DNA of 46,726 bases from Deltaproteobacteria bacterium. GTDB lineage: Bacteria; Myxococcota; Polyangia; Haliangiales; Haliangiaceae. Where the stretch lies: contig JAGSPR010000016.1 of NCBI GenBank assembly GCA_018262455.1, positions 1 to 46,726 on the forward strand, in the 5' to 3' direction. This document shows positions 1-8,307 of the stretch, piece after piece. A model generated the notes under the pieces. The model was not told the origin of the DNA. It ran no database searches and saw only the letters and a program-made list of their open reading frames with translations. The translations under genes and the position numbers were made by a program. How positions within the stretch are numbered: position 1 is the first letter of the stretch; each line of letters opens with the position of its first letter.

Positions 1-302
1 CGGCAGTCGTCGAATCGAAGGCAGACCGGGATCGCAGGCACAAGGCGCGGGAGGCGAAGGAATCCAAGGAGGCGAAGGAAGCCAAGGAGGCGAAGGAAGC
101 CAAGGAGGCAGCCGATGCCAAGGCAGCGGCCGACGCCAAGGCAGCGGCCGGGTCCGGGTCCGGCAGCTCGGCGGGCTCGGCGACGGTGGTCGATCCAGGC
201 GCCGGATCGGGCGACCCCGAGGACGAGTGGGATCACATGCATCACGACGGGATCAAGAAGGACTTGCTGTCCAGACCGCCGAGCACCAAGGACAACCATT
301 GA
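1..302 (+). CDS. C-terminal end of an EAK-repeat, Gly/Ser/Pro-tailed protein (partial)
   Basis: An open frame enters from the left edge (first full codon at 3) and stops with TGA at 300-302. The visible 99 residues contain a highly charged stretch of repeated Glu-Ala-Lys units (positions about 48-115), then an Ala/Asp/Lys block, a Gly-Ser-rich linker and a polar end with a small His cluster. This is low-complexity sequence, probably a helical or coiled tail. No catalytic domain is visible, so the product cannot be named. The next gene starts 2 nt after the stop, so the two are almost certainly co-transcribed. In myxobacteria such tails occur on kinases and TPR proteins, but nothing here proves that. 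Confidence 0.7.
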   Translation, partial: AVVESKADRDRRHKAREAKESKEAKEAKEAKEAKEAADAKAAADAKAAAGSGSGSSAGSATVVDPGAGSGDPEDEWDHMHHDGIKKDLLSRPPSTKDNH

Positions 303-304
303 CG

Positions 305-1258
305 ATGCGTGCCCTCGTCCTCGGTCTCACCCTCGCGACCTGCTCGTTCGCGCCCTCGTTCGTGGCGTCGAGCGCGCATGCGGATGCGCGTGCCGAATCC
401 GTCGCGCTGTTCGATGAGGGCATCAAGAACATGAAGGCGGGCAACTTCGAGAAGGCCTGCAGCAGCTTCAAGCGCAGCAACGAGCTCGTCCCCGATAGCG
501 GCACCAAGGGCAGCCTCGCGAGGTGCTACGAGAAGTCCGGCAAGCTCGCCTCGTCGTGGCTGCTGTGGCGTGAGCTCGCCGATACCGCGCCGTCGGCCGA
601 TCTCCGCAAGGCGGCCGCCGCGCAGGCCGCCAAGCTCGACGCCCGCGTGCCCAAGTACGTCGTCAAGATCACCGGACCGACGCCGGGCCTCGTCGTGACG
701 ATCAACGGCAAGCCGATCGATGCCTCGATCGACGTGCCCGTGCCGGTCGATCCGGGCGCGGTCTCCGCGCACGCCACCGCGCCCGGGCACCAGGACTTTC
801 GCTCCGACGCCACCGCGAAGGAGGGCGGAACGCTCGTCATCGAGGTTCCCGCGTTGACCGCCACCCCGGCCGCGGTGATCGCCCCCCCCGTCGTCCACGA
901 TGACTCGGCGAAGCGCCGGCACAAGCGCCACCTGATCGGGGGCACGGTGGTCGGGCTCGGGGCCGGTGCGGCGATCGTCGGCGGGATCTTCGGCGTGGTC
1001 GCGAGCGGCAAGTACAGCGACGCCAAGTCGACGTGTGGTGGATCGATCGATCGCTGCGCACCCGACCGCCTCGACCTCGCGCAGGGCCAGGTCGATGACG
1101 CGCGCAGCGCCGCGAAGCTGTCCTCGATCCTGTTCGCGGCCGGCGGTGCGCTCGTCGTCACCGGGGCGGTCCTCTGGATCAGCGCACCGAAGGCCGAGCG
1201 GTCGGGTGTCGCGATCGCGCCGACTGCCGGTGGCTTCGTCGTCTCCGGCCGGTTCTAG
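305..1258 (+). CDS. Exported TPR-like protein with C-terminal membrane helices
   Basis: A 317-residue protein. I chose the ATG at 305 rather than an in-frame ATG at 227 because it gives a clean signal peptide ending near Ala-His-Ala-Asp and follows the upstream stop by 2 nt. The mature N-terminal half resembles a TPR pair (alternating helices with Phe-Glu-Lys-Ala and Leu-Ala-Arg-Cys-Tyr). A PEGA-like beta segment follows (VVTINGKPID, with prolines and a Gly-rich turn). Two hydrophobic segments come last: one rich in Gly/Ala/Val after a basic KRRHKRH patch, the other near the C-terminus. Proteins of this design are common in myxobacteria next to Ser/Thr kinases; their role is unknown. The stop codon overlaps that of murJ on the other strand through a shared CTAG. 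Confidence 0.75.
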   Translation: MRALVLGLTLATCSFAPSFVASSAHADARAESVALFDEGIKNMKAGNFEKACSSFKRSNELVPDSGTKGSLARCYEKSGKLASSWLLWRELADTAPSADLRKAAAAQAAKLDARVPKYVVKITGPTPGLVVTINGKPIDASIDVPVPVDPGAVSAHATAPGHQDFRSDATAKEGGTLVIEVPALTATPAAVIAPPVVHDDSAKRRHKRHLIGGTVVGLGAGAAIVGGIFGVVASGKYSDAKSTCGGSIDRCAPDRLDLAQGQVDDARSAAKLSSILFAAGGALVVTGAVLWISAPKAERSGVAIAPTAGGFVVSGRF

Positions 1259-2889
1259 CGCCGGCGGAGCCGCAGCAGGCGGAGGATGCGCCCGACGAAG
1301 TCGTTCGCTTCGGGGACCTTCACGAGGACCATCGTCCCGAGATAGCCGACGCCGAACACGCCGATCGCGAGGCTGGCGGACAACCACGACCGGGCGCCCA
1401 GCTGGTCGGCGAGCTGGTTGGCGGCGTAGCCGAGCCCACCGGCGACCAGCGCGGCGGCGAGCGCGACGAGCCCGAGCCGCACGGGAAGCTCGATGCGACC
1501 GATCCGCGCGTCGAGCCAGCGCCGCAGCAGCAGGAACTCGACCCACGCGGCGAACCCGGCGCTCGCGGTCAGCCCGAACGCACCCCACGCGGGGCTGTAG
1601 CCGACGGCGTCGCGGATCGGCAACGCGACCGCCCAGCCGACCGCGCCCGTGATCGCCACGCGGACGAGCGCGGCGTACAGCGGCGGCCGCGGATCGCCGA
1701 GCGCATAGAACGCCGACGCGAGCAGCCGGCCCTGCGTGCCGGCCGACAGCCCGATCGCCGAGCCGGCAAGAATGATCCACACGACCTCGGTGTCGTGCGC
1801 GCCGAACCGCCCGGTCTGGAACAGCAACCCGACGATCGCGCCGCCGAGCGTGACGAACGCGATCGCCGACGGGACGACGAGGAACACGACCCGCCGCAGC
1901 GCGCCCGCGAGCCGCTGCTGGAGGCGGGCGGCGCGGGCGTCCGCATCGCCCGTCACCGACGCCATCTCCGGCAGCTCCGCCGCCGAGATCGCCATGCCGA
2001 ACAGGCTCACGGGGAGCAGGTACAAGGTCTGGGCGTTGAACATCGCGGCGACCATCCCCTCGCCGATCAGGCTCGCGAGCACCTGATCGATGTAGCCCGA
2101 GAGCTGCACCGAGCCCCGCCCGAGTAGCACGGGCAGGAACGCTCCGAGCGTCGTCCGCACCCCCGGGTCACCGACCGCGAGCGATGGCCGGATGCTGCCC
2201 AGCAGCGCGATCACCGTCGGGAGCTGGACGAGGAACTGGGCGCCCGAGCCCGCGACGGCGCCCCACGCGATCCAGGTCGCGATGTCATCGTCGTGTCCCG
2301 CGAGCCGGCGTCCGGCGACGATCGCGGCCGCGATCAGCGCGGTGTTCCACAGCACCGGCGACACGTAGGACAGGAAGAACTTGCGGTGGCTGTTGAGCAC
2401 ACCGAGACACCACGCCGACATCACGAGCAGCGCGACGCCCGGGAACAGGATCCGCACGAGCTGCACCGTGAGCGCGCGGGTCTCGCCGCCATACCCGGGC
2501 GCGAGCAGCTCGACCAGCGGCTCCGCCGCGATCACGCCCAGCAGCGCGATGAGGCTCGCGACCAGGGCCAGCAGGGTGCCGACCGCGCGCGCGACCCGCG
2601 AGGCGTCCTCCTGCCGCCCCTGGGCGAGCAGCCGCGAATAGACCGGGATGAACGACGCCGACAGCACGCCCTCGCCGAGCAGGTTCTGGAGCAGGTTCGG
2701 GATCCGCAGCGCGGCCCGGAACGCGTCGGCCGCAGGCGAGAGCCCGAGGTAGTGCGCGATCACACGCTCCCGGACCAGGCCGGTGATCCTCGACAGGAAG
2801 ATGCCGGCGCCGACCGCCGCTGCGCCGCCCAGGCGGGGGCGTCGAGGAGGCGTCTCGGGCATCGGTGGATTCTCGTCGCCCGGTGTCAT
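1255..2889 (-). CDS. murJ: Lipid II flippase MurJ
   Basis: A 544-residue polytopic membrane protein of the MOP/MurJ family, which flips the undecaprenyl-linked peptidoglycan precursor lipid II across the inner membrane. The N-terminal region carries the family hallmark: SRITGLVRERVIAHYLG, then DAFRAALRIPNLLQNLLGEG and SFIPVYS. The rest shows about 14 hydrophobic segments with the expected short loops, and the length is normal. Translation probably starts at the ATG at 2889; an alternative ATG nine codons in (2862) gives nearly the same product. Its end meets the convergent TPR gene in a 4-nt overlap. I see no obvious partner cell-wall genes, so it looks monocistronic. Confidence 0.95.
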   Translation of the reverse strand: MTPGDENPPMPETPPRRPRLGGAAAVGAGIFLSRITGLVRERVIAHYLGLSPAADAFRAALRIPNLLQNLLGEGVLSASFIPVYSRLLAQGRQEDASRVARAVGTLLALVASLIALLGVIAAEPLVELLAPGYGGETRALTVQLVRILFPGVALLVMSAWCLGVLNSHRKFFLSYVSPVLWNTALIAAAIVAGRRLAGHDDDIATWIAWGAVAGSGAQFLVQLPTVIALLGSIRPSLAVGDPGVRTTLGAFLPVLLGRGSVQLSGYIDQVLASLIGEGMVAAMFNAQTLYLLPVSLFGMAISAAELPEMASVTGDADARAARLQQRLAGALRRVVFLVVPSAIAFVTLGGAIVGLLFQTGRFGAHDTEVVWIILAGSAIGLSAGTQGRLLASAFYALGDPRPPLYAALVRVAITGAVGWAVALPIRDAVGYSPAWGAFGLTASAGFAAWVEFLLLRRWLDARIGRIELPVRLGLVALAAALVAGGLGYAANQLADQLGARSWLSASLAIGVFGVGYLGTMVLVKVPEANDFVGRILRLLRLRRR

Positions 2890-2994
2890 CGCGGCAACAA
2901 ACCAGGGCCCAACAAGTTGAACCCAAATGGATCGACCCGGCTCGGGCCCAACAGATCACCAGAAACGCAGGTATGGCTGGCGTGATTCCGCGAA
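2890..2994. promoter_or_regulatory. Divergent promoter region murJ / zinc-ribbon protein
   Basis: The 105-bp gap between two divergent genes must hold promoters for both. It is less GC-rich than its flanks and contains a 10-bp direct repeat GGGCCCAACA at 2905-2914 and 2944-2953, starts 39 bp apart. The spacing and perfect identity would suit a regulator site, but no known operator is recognised. Confidence 0.35.
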
Positions 2995-3450
2995 ATGTCT
3001 ATGCTCCGCCGCATGCAGCAGCAGCAGCAAGTCACCGCCTGCAACTTCTGTGGCACGCACCTGGCCCCCGACGAGGTTCTCTACACCCCCGACGCCCGCG
3101 TCGCCTGCGCGGCGTGCAGCGCGAAGGTGGATCTGGTGGCGACCGACATGCGCGTCGGTGGCAACATCCGCAACGGTGCGATCTATTCGATCATCGCGGC
3201 GGCGATCAGCTTCGTGTTCAACCCGTTCCTCCTGTTCACGATCTCGTCGTCGGTCTCGGCGATCTACGCGCTGGCCTCGGTCAACCGCAAGGGCGACGAG
3301 CGGTTCACCCAGCACATCCAGCGCGACAAGGGCATGATCTACGCGTGCTCGATCATCGCGCTCGTCATCAACGCGATCGTGGTGGTGATCGTCGCGCTGG
3401 CGTTCGCCGCGTTGCGGAACCGGACGCACCACGAGTACATCTACCAGTGA
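2995..3450 (+). CDS. Small zinc-ribbon membrane protein
   Basis: A 151-residue protein. After a Gln-rich start comes a four-cysteine knuckle (CNFCG near residue 16 and CAAC near residue 39) that should bind one zinc ion, as in rubredoxin-type zinc ribbons. Two long hydrophobic helices follow (about residues 60-92 and 114-140), with a basic loop between them. Zinc ribbon plus DUF4190-like membrane pairs are widespread and uncharacterised. The start is ambiguous between ATGs at 2995, 3001 and 3013; the choice does not affect any domain. Its stop lies 1 nt from the stop codon of the convergent gspC gene. Confidence 0.75.
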   Translation: MSMLRRMQQQQQVTACNFCGTHLAPDEVLYTPDARVACAACSAKVDLVATDMRVGGNIRNGAIYSIIAAAISFVFNPFLLFTISSSVSAIYALASVNRKGDERFTQHIQRDKGMIYACSIIALVINAIVVVIVALAFAALRNRTHHEYIYQ

Positions 3451-3451
3451 G

Positions 3452-4417
3452 CTAGCGGAACCGCAGCGAGATCGAGAGCGGCTTGCCGGCGCGCGTGCCC
3501 TGGAGCTCGAGGCCGTCGAGCTTGTCGAGCTTGCCGTAGAGGTCGAGGAGCTGGTTCGCGGTCTTGATCGGGTCGCCGTCGATCGCCGACAGCACGTCTC
3601 CGCTCTTGAGGCCGACGGCAGCCGCCACCGAGGTCGACTTGATCGACGAGAACCGCAGGCCCTTGACCTCGCCCTTGTCGAGCACCGGCATCGCGCGCAC
3701 ACCCGCGCCGGATCCGGCGGTCGCGACGAGCGCGCGCACGACCTCTCGGTCGACCTCGTAGGAGCCCTCGGCGAGTCGCTTGATGCGACCGGCGAACGGA
3801 TCGGCGGCGGCGGGTCCGGGGGCCGGCGTTGCCGCGCCGGCGCCGGGGGGATGCTCCCCCCTGCCATGACCCGCCGCCTCCACGGGCTCCAGCAGCGCGA
3901 GCCGCTGGGTGTGTCCCTGGCCATCGAGGACGTCGATCGAGGCGGCTCCGATCCGGGTGACGCGGCCCACCCCCGGGATCGTCTGCTCGAGGCCCCAGCT
4001 GCCCTGCACGTCGGTCGGGATCACTCGCACGGTGGCGCGCGTGTCGTGCCCGAGGCTCGTCGCGATCAGCACCGCGGGCTGACCGGAATACGGAATCCCC
4101 GGACCCGGATCATCGGTCGACCTGCAGCTGGAGCAGAAGATGTTGCGCTCGACGACCACCGAGCCGTCGATCGCCGGCGGCTTGACGGGCCGGACCGCAG
4201 GGGTACGGGAATCAACGAGTTGAACGGGCAGGGGATCGGCCGCGCCAAACGCTGCGACCGATCGGGCGGCGAGGGCCGCACACACGAGCATCGCGCTCAG
4301 CGTGACAAGCCAGGTGCGACGGACGAAGCCAACCACGAGGCCAGCGATGAGTTGACGAAGCGCGGGGAGAACCATCATCGCTGACCTCGCCGCGACGAGG
4401 TCCACGCTGCGTGCCAT
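3452..4417 (-). CDS. gspC: Type II secretion inner-membrane protein GspC with PDZ domain
   Basis: GspC links the inner-membrane platform of the type II secretion system to the secretin GspD through its periplasmic homology region. The 321-residue protein has a short cytoplasmic start, one membrane helix (about residues 34-56), a homology region beginning at ERNIFCSSC, a Pro/Ala-rich linker and a C-terminal PDZ domain (about residues 225-321, with VAAAVGLKSGDVLSAIDG). The Cys-Ser-Ser-Cys pair suggests a local disulfide. I use the ATG at 4417; a TTG at 4435 and ATGs at 4378 and 4375 are in frame. The gene stands alone, with no gspD or other gsp gene adjacent, so its partners must be elsewhere. 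Confidence 0.85.
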   Translation of the reverse strand: MARSVDLVAARSAMMVLPALRQLIAGLVVGFVRRTWLVTLSAMLVCAALAARSVAAFGAADPLPVQLVDSRTPAVRPVKPPAIDGSVVVERNIFCSSCRSTDDPGPGIPYSGQPAVLIATSLGHDTRATVRVIPTDVQGSWGLEQTIPGVGRVTRIGAASIDVLDGQGHTQRLALLEPVEAAGHGRGEHPPGAGAATPAPGPAAADPFAGRIKRLAEGSYEVDREVVRALVATAGSGAGVRAMPVLDKGEVKGLRFSSIKSTSVAAAVGLKSGDVLSAIDGDPIKTANQLLDLYGKLDKLDGLELQGTRAGKPLSISLRFR

Positions 4418-4574
4418 GTGGCGGACGCCACGCAAGCCCGCGGACCCTCGCGTGCCAGCTGCTTCCGCGTGTCACGCAGGCCTGCATCCCGTCGAGAAAG
4501 CTGCCAAACTGGCAGGCTACCGGGCGGATTCGGGATCCCGTTATCATTATGATGCGCAAGTCGTGAGCGTCTCC
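4418..4574. promoter_or_regulatory. Divergent promoter region gspC / kinase with three palindromes
   Basis: This 157-bp gap holds three inverted repeats in 53 bp: CTGCCA-AAC-TGGCAG at 4501-4515, the perfect palindrome CGGGATCCCG at 4531-4540, and ATCAT-T-ATGAT at 4543-4553. The last sits in an AT-rich patch (TTATCATTATGAT) that could include a -10 element for the kinase gene. Their order suggests one or more operator sites; no known family consensus was recognised. Confidence 0.45.
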
Positions 4575-6437
4575 ATGCCCAAGCAGATCGGGCGCTACCA
4601 GATCATCGACCGCCTCGCGGTGGGCGGCATGGCAGAGCTGTTCAAGGCGCAGCTCATGGGGGACCACGGGTTCGCGAAGCTCGTGGCGATCAAGAAGATC
4701 CTGCCTCACCTCGCCAGCGACCGAACGTTCGTCGAGATGTTCCTCGACGAGGCGCGGATCACCGCGCAGCTGGACCACCGCAACATCGTCCAGGTGTTCG
4801 AGCTCGGGACCGATGCCGACACCCCGTACATCGCGATGCAGTACGTCGACGGCCTCGACGTGCTCGCGCTGCTTCGCGAGTGCGCCCGCGCGCAGATCCG
4901 CCTGCCCCCGGATCTCGCCGCGCTGATCGCGCGCGACGTGCTCGATGCGCTGGACTACGCGCACAACGCGGTCGATACCACCGGCAAGCCGCTCGGCATC
5001 ATCCATCGCGACATCTCTCCCGGCAACGTGCTGCTGTCGTGGCGCGGTGACGTCAAGCTGACCGACTTCGGGATCGCGCGCGCAGCCGAGCGCCGGCACA
5101 AGACCGAGGCTGGCACGCTCAAGGGCAAGTACGGCTACATGTCTCCGGAGCAGGTCTCCGGCGGCGAGATCGATCAGCGAAGCGATCTGTTCGCGGTGGG
5201 GATCCTGCTCGCCGAGATGGTGATGGCGCGCCGGCTGTTCACCTCGACCAACGATCTCGACATCCTGCTGATGGTCCGCGACGCGCAGCTCGATCGCCTC
5301 CACAAGTACGCTTCGGAATTCCCCGTGGAGCTGCGGGTCCTGACGACGCGCGCGCTGCAGCGCAGGCCCGAGGATCGCTGGCAGACCGCGGCCCAGTTCC
5401 GCGACGCGATCGACGGTTGGATCAAGCGGACGACGGACGTCGGACCGCGCGACCTCGCGACGCTGATCGGCAAGACGATCAACTCGCCGACCGCGGATCT
5501 CGATGGGGTCGTCCGGGGTCACGACGAGGACGAGCGCGCGCTGTCGGGGCCGCTCACGCGCATGAGCCAGGCCAAGGCCGAGGCCGAGGCTGCCCGCGCG
5601 CGTGCCGAGTACATCTCGGGTGAGGCGATCCCCGCCGGCGAGATGGGGGTGGAGGGCTCGAGCGGCGTGATCGAGGTTCGCGATGACGATCTCTCGCCCG
5701 AGCCGATCGCGGTCCCTGTGGGACCGCGCGAGGTCGGCGAGGTTCGCGAGCAGTCGGCCATGCGGCTCGTCCACCGGATCGCGAAATCGGGCTCGACCGG
5801 CATGCTGTCGCTCGAAGGCCGCGCCGGCGTGCTCAAGGAGGTCTACTTCGTCGATGGCCAGCCGCAGTTCGTCCACTCGAACGTCGAGACCGAGCGGCTT
5901 GGCAACTTCCTCGTCGCGGCGGGCACGCTGACCCCGCAGTCGCTCCAGCGCGCGCTGAGCGTGATGCATCACTTCGGCGGCCGGCTCGCCGACACGCTCG
6001 TCGGGCTCGACATCCTCGATCCGCTGGAGGCGTACCGGATGGTCGCCAAGCAGGTCGCGATGAAGTTGACGGAGACGTTCTCGTGGATGAAGGGACGGTA
6101 CGCGTGGACGCCGGGCCACCCGAACCCGTGGAAGGCGCGCTCGCTCCACCTCGACGCGTACCGCGTCATCGGGGCCGGCGCCGCCCAGCTCGGCGAGGCG
6201 TTCGTCGAGGATTGGCTCGTCACCAACACGCAGGCGTTCATCGTGGCGGAGCCGACGATGGAGGGCGAGCTCGCCGGTTTCGGGCTCGGTGAGGCGCTGC
6301 TGCGCGTCTACAGCTTGCTCGATGGCCGGACCCGGCTGGGCGAGCTCGCGGGACGGGTGCGGTCCCCCGAAGCGCGGTTGAACCTGCTGCGGCTGACGTA
6401 CCTGCTCGTGCAGACCGATCTCGCGCGGCTGTCATGA
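4575..6437 (+). CDS. Ser/Thr protein kinase with C-terminal DUF4388 (PATAN) domain
   Basis: A 620-residue cytoplasmic protein. The N-terminal Hanks-type kinase domain is complete: glycine loop at 14-20, catalytic Lys40 in VAIKK, Glu59, HRD at 144-146, DFG at 164-166 and SPEQ in the activation segment. The catalytic loop reads HRDISPGN instead of HRDLKPEN, a variant I know from myxobacterial kinases. A Glu/Ala-rich linker leads to a DUF4388/PATAN domain (about residues 380-500; GMLSLEGRAGVLKEVYFVDGQP, then NFLVAAGTLT) and a helical tail. PATAN domains are found in response regulators and gliding or polarity proteins. Translation starts at the ATG at 4575 or a GTG at 4563; earlier in-frame codons do not look coding. 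uup follows after 13 nt. No transmembrane helix is present. Confidence 0.88.
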   Translation: MPKQIGRYQIIDRLAVGGMAELFKAQLMGDHGFAKLVAIKKILPHLASDRTFVEMFLDEARITAQLDHRNIVQVFELGTDADTPYIAMQYVDGLDVLALLRECARAQIRLPPDLAALIARDVLDALDYAHNAVDTTGKPLGIIHRDISPGNVLLSWRGDVKLTDFGIARAAERRHKTEAGTLKGKYGYMSPEQVSGGEIDQRSDLFAVGILLAEMVMARRLFTSTNDLDILLMVRDAQLDRLHKYASEFPVELRVLTTRALQRRPEDRWQTAAQFRDAIDGWIKRTTDVGPRDLATLIGKTINSPTADLDGVVRGHDEDERALSGPLTRMSQAKAEAEAARARAEYISGEAIPAGEMGVEGSSGVIEVRDDDLSPEPIAVPVGPREVGEVREQSAMRLVHRIAKSGSTGMLSLEGRAGVLKEVYFVDGQPQFVHSNVETERLGNFLVAAGTLTPQSLQRALSVMHHFGGRLADTLVGLDILDPLEAYRMVAKQVAMKLTETFSWMKGRYAWTPGHPNPWKARSLHLDAYRVIGAGAAQLGEAFVEDWLVTNTQAFIVAEPTMEGELAGFGLGEALLRVYSLLDGRTRLGELAGRVRSPEARLNLLRLTYLLVQTDLARLS

Positions 6438-6450
6438 CCGAGGTGACCGT

Positions 6451-8268
6451 GTGAGCGCCGCGATCCTCACGGTGCAGGGACTCGAGAAGCGGTTTGGCAC
6501 GCGGCGGGTGCTCGCGGGCGCGTCGTTCGCGGTTCACGAGCGCGATCGCATCGGCATGATCGGGGCGAACGGTGCCGGCAAGTCGACGCTGCTCGCGATG
6601 ATCGTCCACCGTGCGATGGGCGACGATGATCCGCTCTACGCACCCGACGCGGGCATCATCACCTGGAAGCGCGACCTCCACCTCGAGTACGTCCCGCAGG
6701 AGCCGGAGCTGGACCTCACCGCGACGGTGGCAGAGACGCTCGCGCGTGAGGGCGTGGCCGATCACGAGGTCGCGACCATCGCCGCGGCGCTCAAGACCCC
6801 GCCGTTCACGTCGCGGATCGGCACGCTCTCGCTCGGCGAGCGGCGCCGGGTCGCGCTCGGGCGGGCGCTGCTCGGTCGAGCCGATGTCCTCGCGCTCGAC
6901 GAGCCGACCAACCACCTCGACGCGACCACGGTCGAGTGGCTCGAGAACCGGCTGTCCGGATGGCCCGGGGCGCTGATCGTGGTGACCCACGATCGCTACT
7001 TCCTCGATCGTGTCGCCACCCGGATCCTCGAGGTCGATCGCGGCAAGGTGTACAGCTACGAGGGCGACTACCAGGAGTTCCTGCTGATCCAGGCCGACCG
7101 GCTCGCCGCCGAGTCCGAGTCCGAGTACCAGCGGACCTCGTTCCTTCGCCGCGAGATCGACTGGATCCGGCGGGGCCCGAAGGCGCGCAGCGTCAAGGCC
7201 AAGGCGAGGATCGACCGGTTCGATGCCGCGGTCGCGGCGGCGCCCGCCACCGATGAGCTGCTGCCGCAGAAACTCGGGCTCCGCTTGCCGAGCGGCCCGC
7301 GCCTCGGCGGCAACATCGTCGAGCTCCAGCACGTCGGCAAGTCGCTCGGTGGCAAGCTGCTGGTGCGTGACCTGAGCCTCGTGATGAAGCCGGGCGACCG
7401 CATCGGCATCGTCGGCGACAACGGGGCCGGCAAGACCACGCTGATCCGGATGATCCTCGGGCTCGAGCCCCCCGATACCGGCAAGGTCATCGTGGGCTCG
7501 AACACGCGACCGGCCTACCTCGAGCAGGGGCGTAGCGAGCTGCGCGACGAGCTGACCGTGCTCGAAGAGGTCGGGGACGGCTACGACTTCGTGGATCTCC
7601 CCGAGGGCAAGGTCCACGTGCGCGGCTTCTTGCGGATGCTCGCGTTCCCCGATTCGGTCGCCGACACCAAGGTCGGCCAGCTCTCCGGCGGCGAGCGCAA
7701 CCGGGTCCAGCTCGCGCGCCTGTTGCGGCGCGGTGGCAACCTGCTCGTGCTCGACGAGCCGACCAACGACCTCGATCTGCCGACGCTCGGAGCGCTCGAG
7801 GATGGCCTGATCAACTTCAATGGCTGCGCGCTGATCGTGTCGCACGATCGCTGGTTCCTCGATCGCGTGGCGACCGCGATCCTGGCGTTCGAAGGGGACG
7901 GCAACGTGACCCTCTACGAGGGGAGCTACTCGTTCTACACCGAGCGCAGGCCCGCACGCGCCACTGGCAAACGCGACCGCGACGACGATCGGCCGGCGAA
8001 GGACACGCGCGCAGCGAAGCCGGTCGGGCCGCGCAAGCTGTCGTTCAAGGAGGCGCGAGAGCTCGAGGCCATCGAGCAGACGATCGCCACGGCCGAGCAG
8101 CGCGTCACCGAGCTCGAGGCGTCGCTCTCCGATCCGGGCGTGTTCAAGGACCGCGCGACCGGGGTCCAGGCCCTGATCGCCGAGCTCGACACGGCCCGCG
8201 CCGAAGTCGAGCGGCTGTTCACGCGGTGGCAGGAGCTCGACGGGATCGCGCGCGCGGCCCCGCCTTGA
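6451..8268 (+). CDS. uup: ABC-F family ATPase, Uup-like
   Basis: A 605-residue soluble protein with two ABC cassettes. The first has Walker A GANGAGKST, signature SLGE and Walker B LALDEPTNHLD; the second has GDNGAGKTT, LSGGE and LVLDEPTNDLD. Between them lies the ABC-F linker, and the C-terminus (about residues 525-600) is a charged coiled coil of the type that binds nucleic acid in Uup. ABC-F proteins act on the ribosome; Uup is also linked to replication fork processing and transposon precise excision. The GTG start at 6451 lies 13 nt after the kinase stop, so the two probably share a transcript. No membrane segment is present, so this is not a transporter. Confidence 0.9.
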   Translation: MSAAILTVQGLEKRFGTRRVLAGASFAVHERDRIGMIGANGAGKSTLLAMIVHRAMGDDDPLYAPDAGIITWKRDLHLEYVPQEPELDLTATVAETLAREGVADHEVATIAAALKTPPFTSRIGTLSLGERRRVALGRALLGRADVLALDEPTNHLDATTVEWLENRLSGWPGALIVVTHDRYFLDRVATRILEVDRGKVYSYEGDYQEFLLIQADRLAAESESEYQRTSFLRREIDWIRRGPKARSVKAKARIDRFDAAVAAAPATDELLPQKLGLRLPSGPRLGGNIVELQHVGKSLGGKLLVRDLSLVMKPGDRIGIVGDNGAGKTTLIRMILGLEPPDTGKVIVGSNTRPAYLEQGRSELRDELTVLEEVGDGYDFVDLPEGKVHVRGFLRMLAFPDSVADTKVGQLSGGERNRVQLARLLRRGGNLLVLDEPTNDLDLPTLGALEDGLINFNGCALIVSHDRWFLDRVATAILAFEGDGNVTLYEGSYSFYTERRPARATGKRDRDDDRPAKDTRAAKPVGPRKLSFKEARELEAIEQTIATAEQRVTELEASLSDPGVFKDRATGVQALIAELDTARAEVERLFTRWQELDGIARAAPP

Positions 8269-8286
8269 TCCCTCGCGGGGCATCCC

Positions 8287-8307
8287 GCCGTTCGTCACTC
8301 GAACGGC
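8287..8307. terminator. Hairpin between convergent uup and sulfatase-fold gene
   Basis: Perfect inverted repeat GCCGTTCG-TCACT-CGAACGGC. The loop contains the stop codon of the minus-strand gene (TGA, plus-strand 8295-8297). It lies 19 nt beyond the uup stop, so it may end transcription from both sides, but neither side has a T-run. Confidence 0.5.

Noticed and set aside
4212..6149. A 645-codon open frame on the minus strand opposite the kinase-PATAN gene
   Set aside because: Rich in Arg, Asp, Leu and His with no domain order; it is the usual antisense frame of a GC-rich gene. The plus-strand kinase has all motifs in place.
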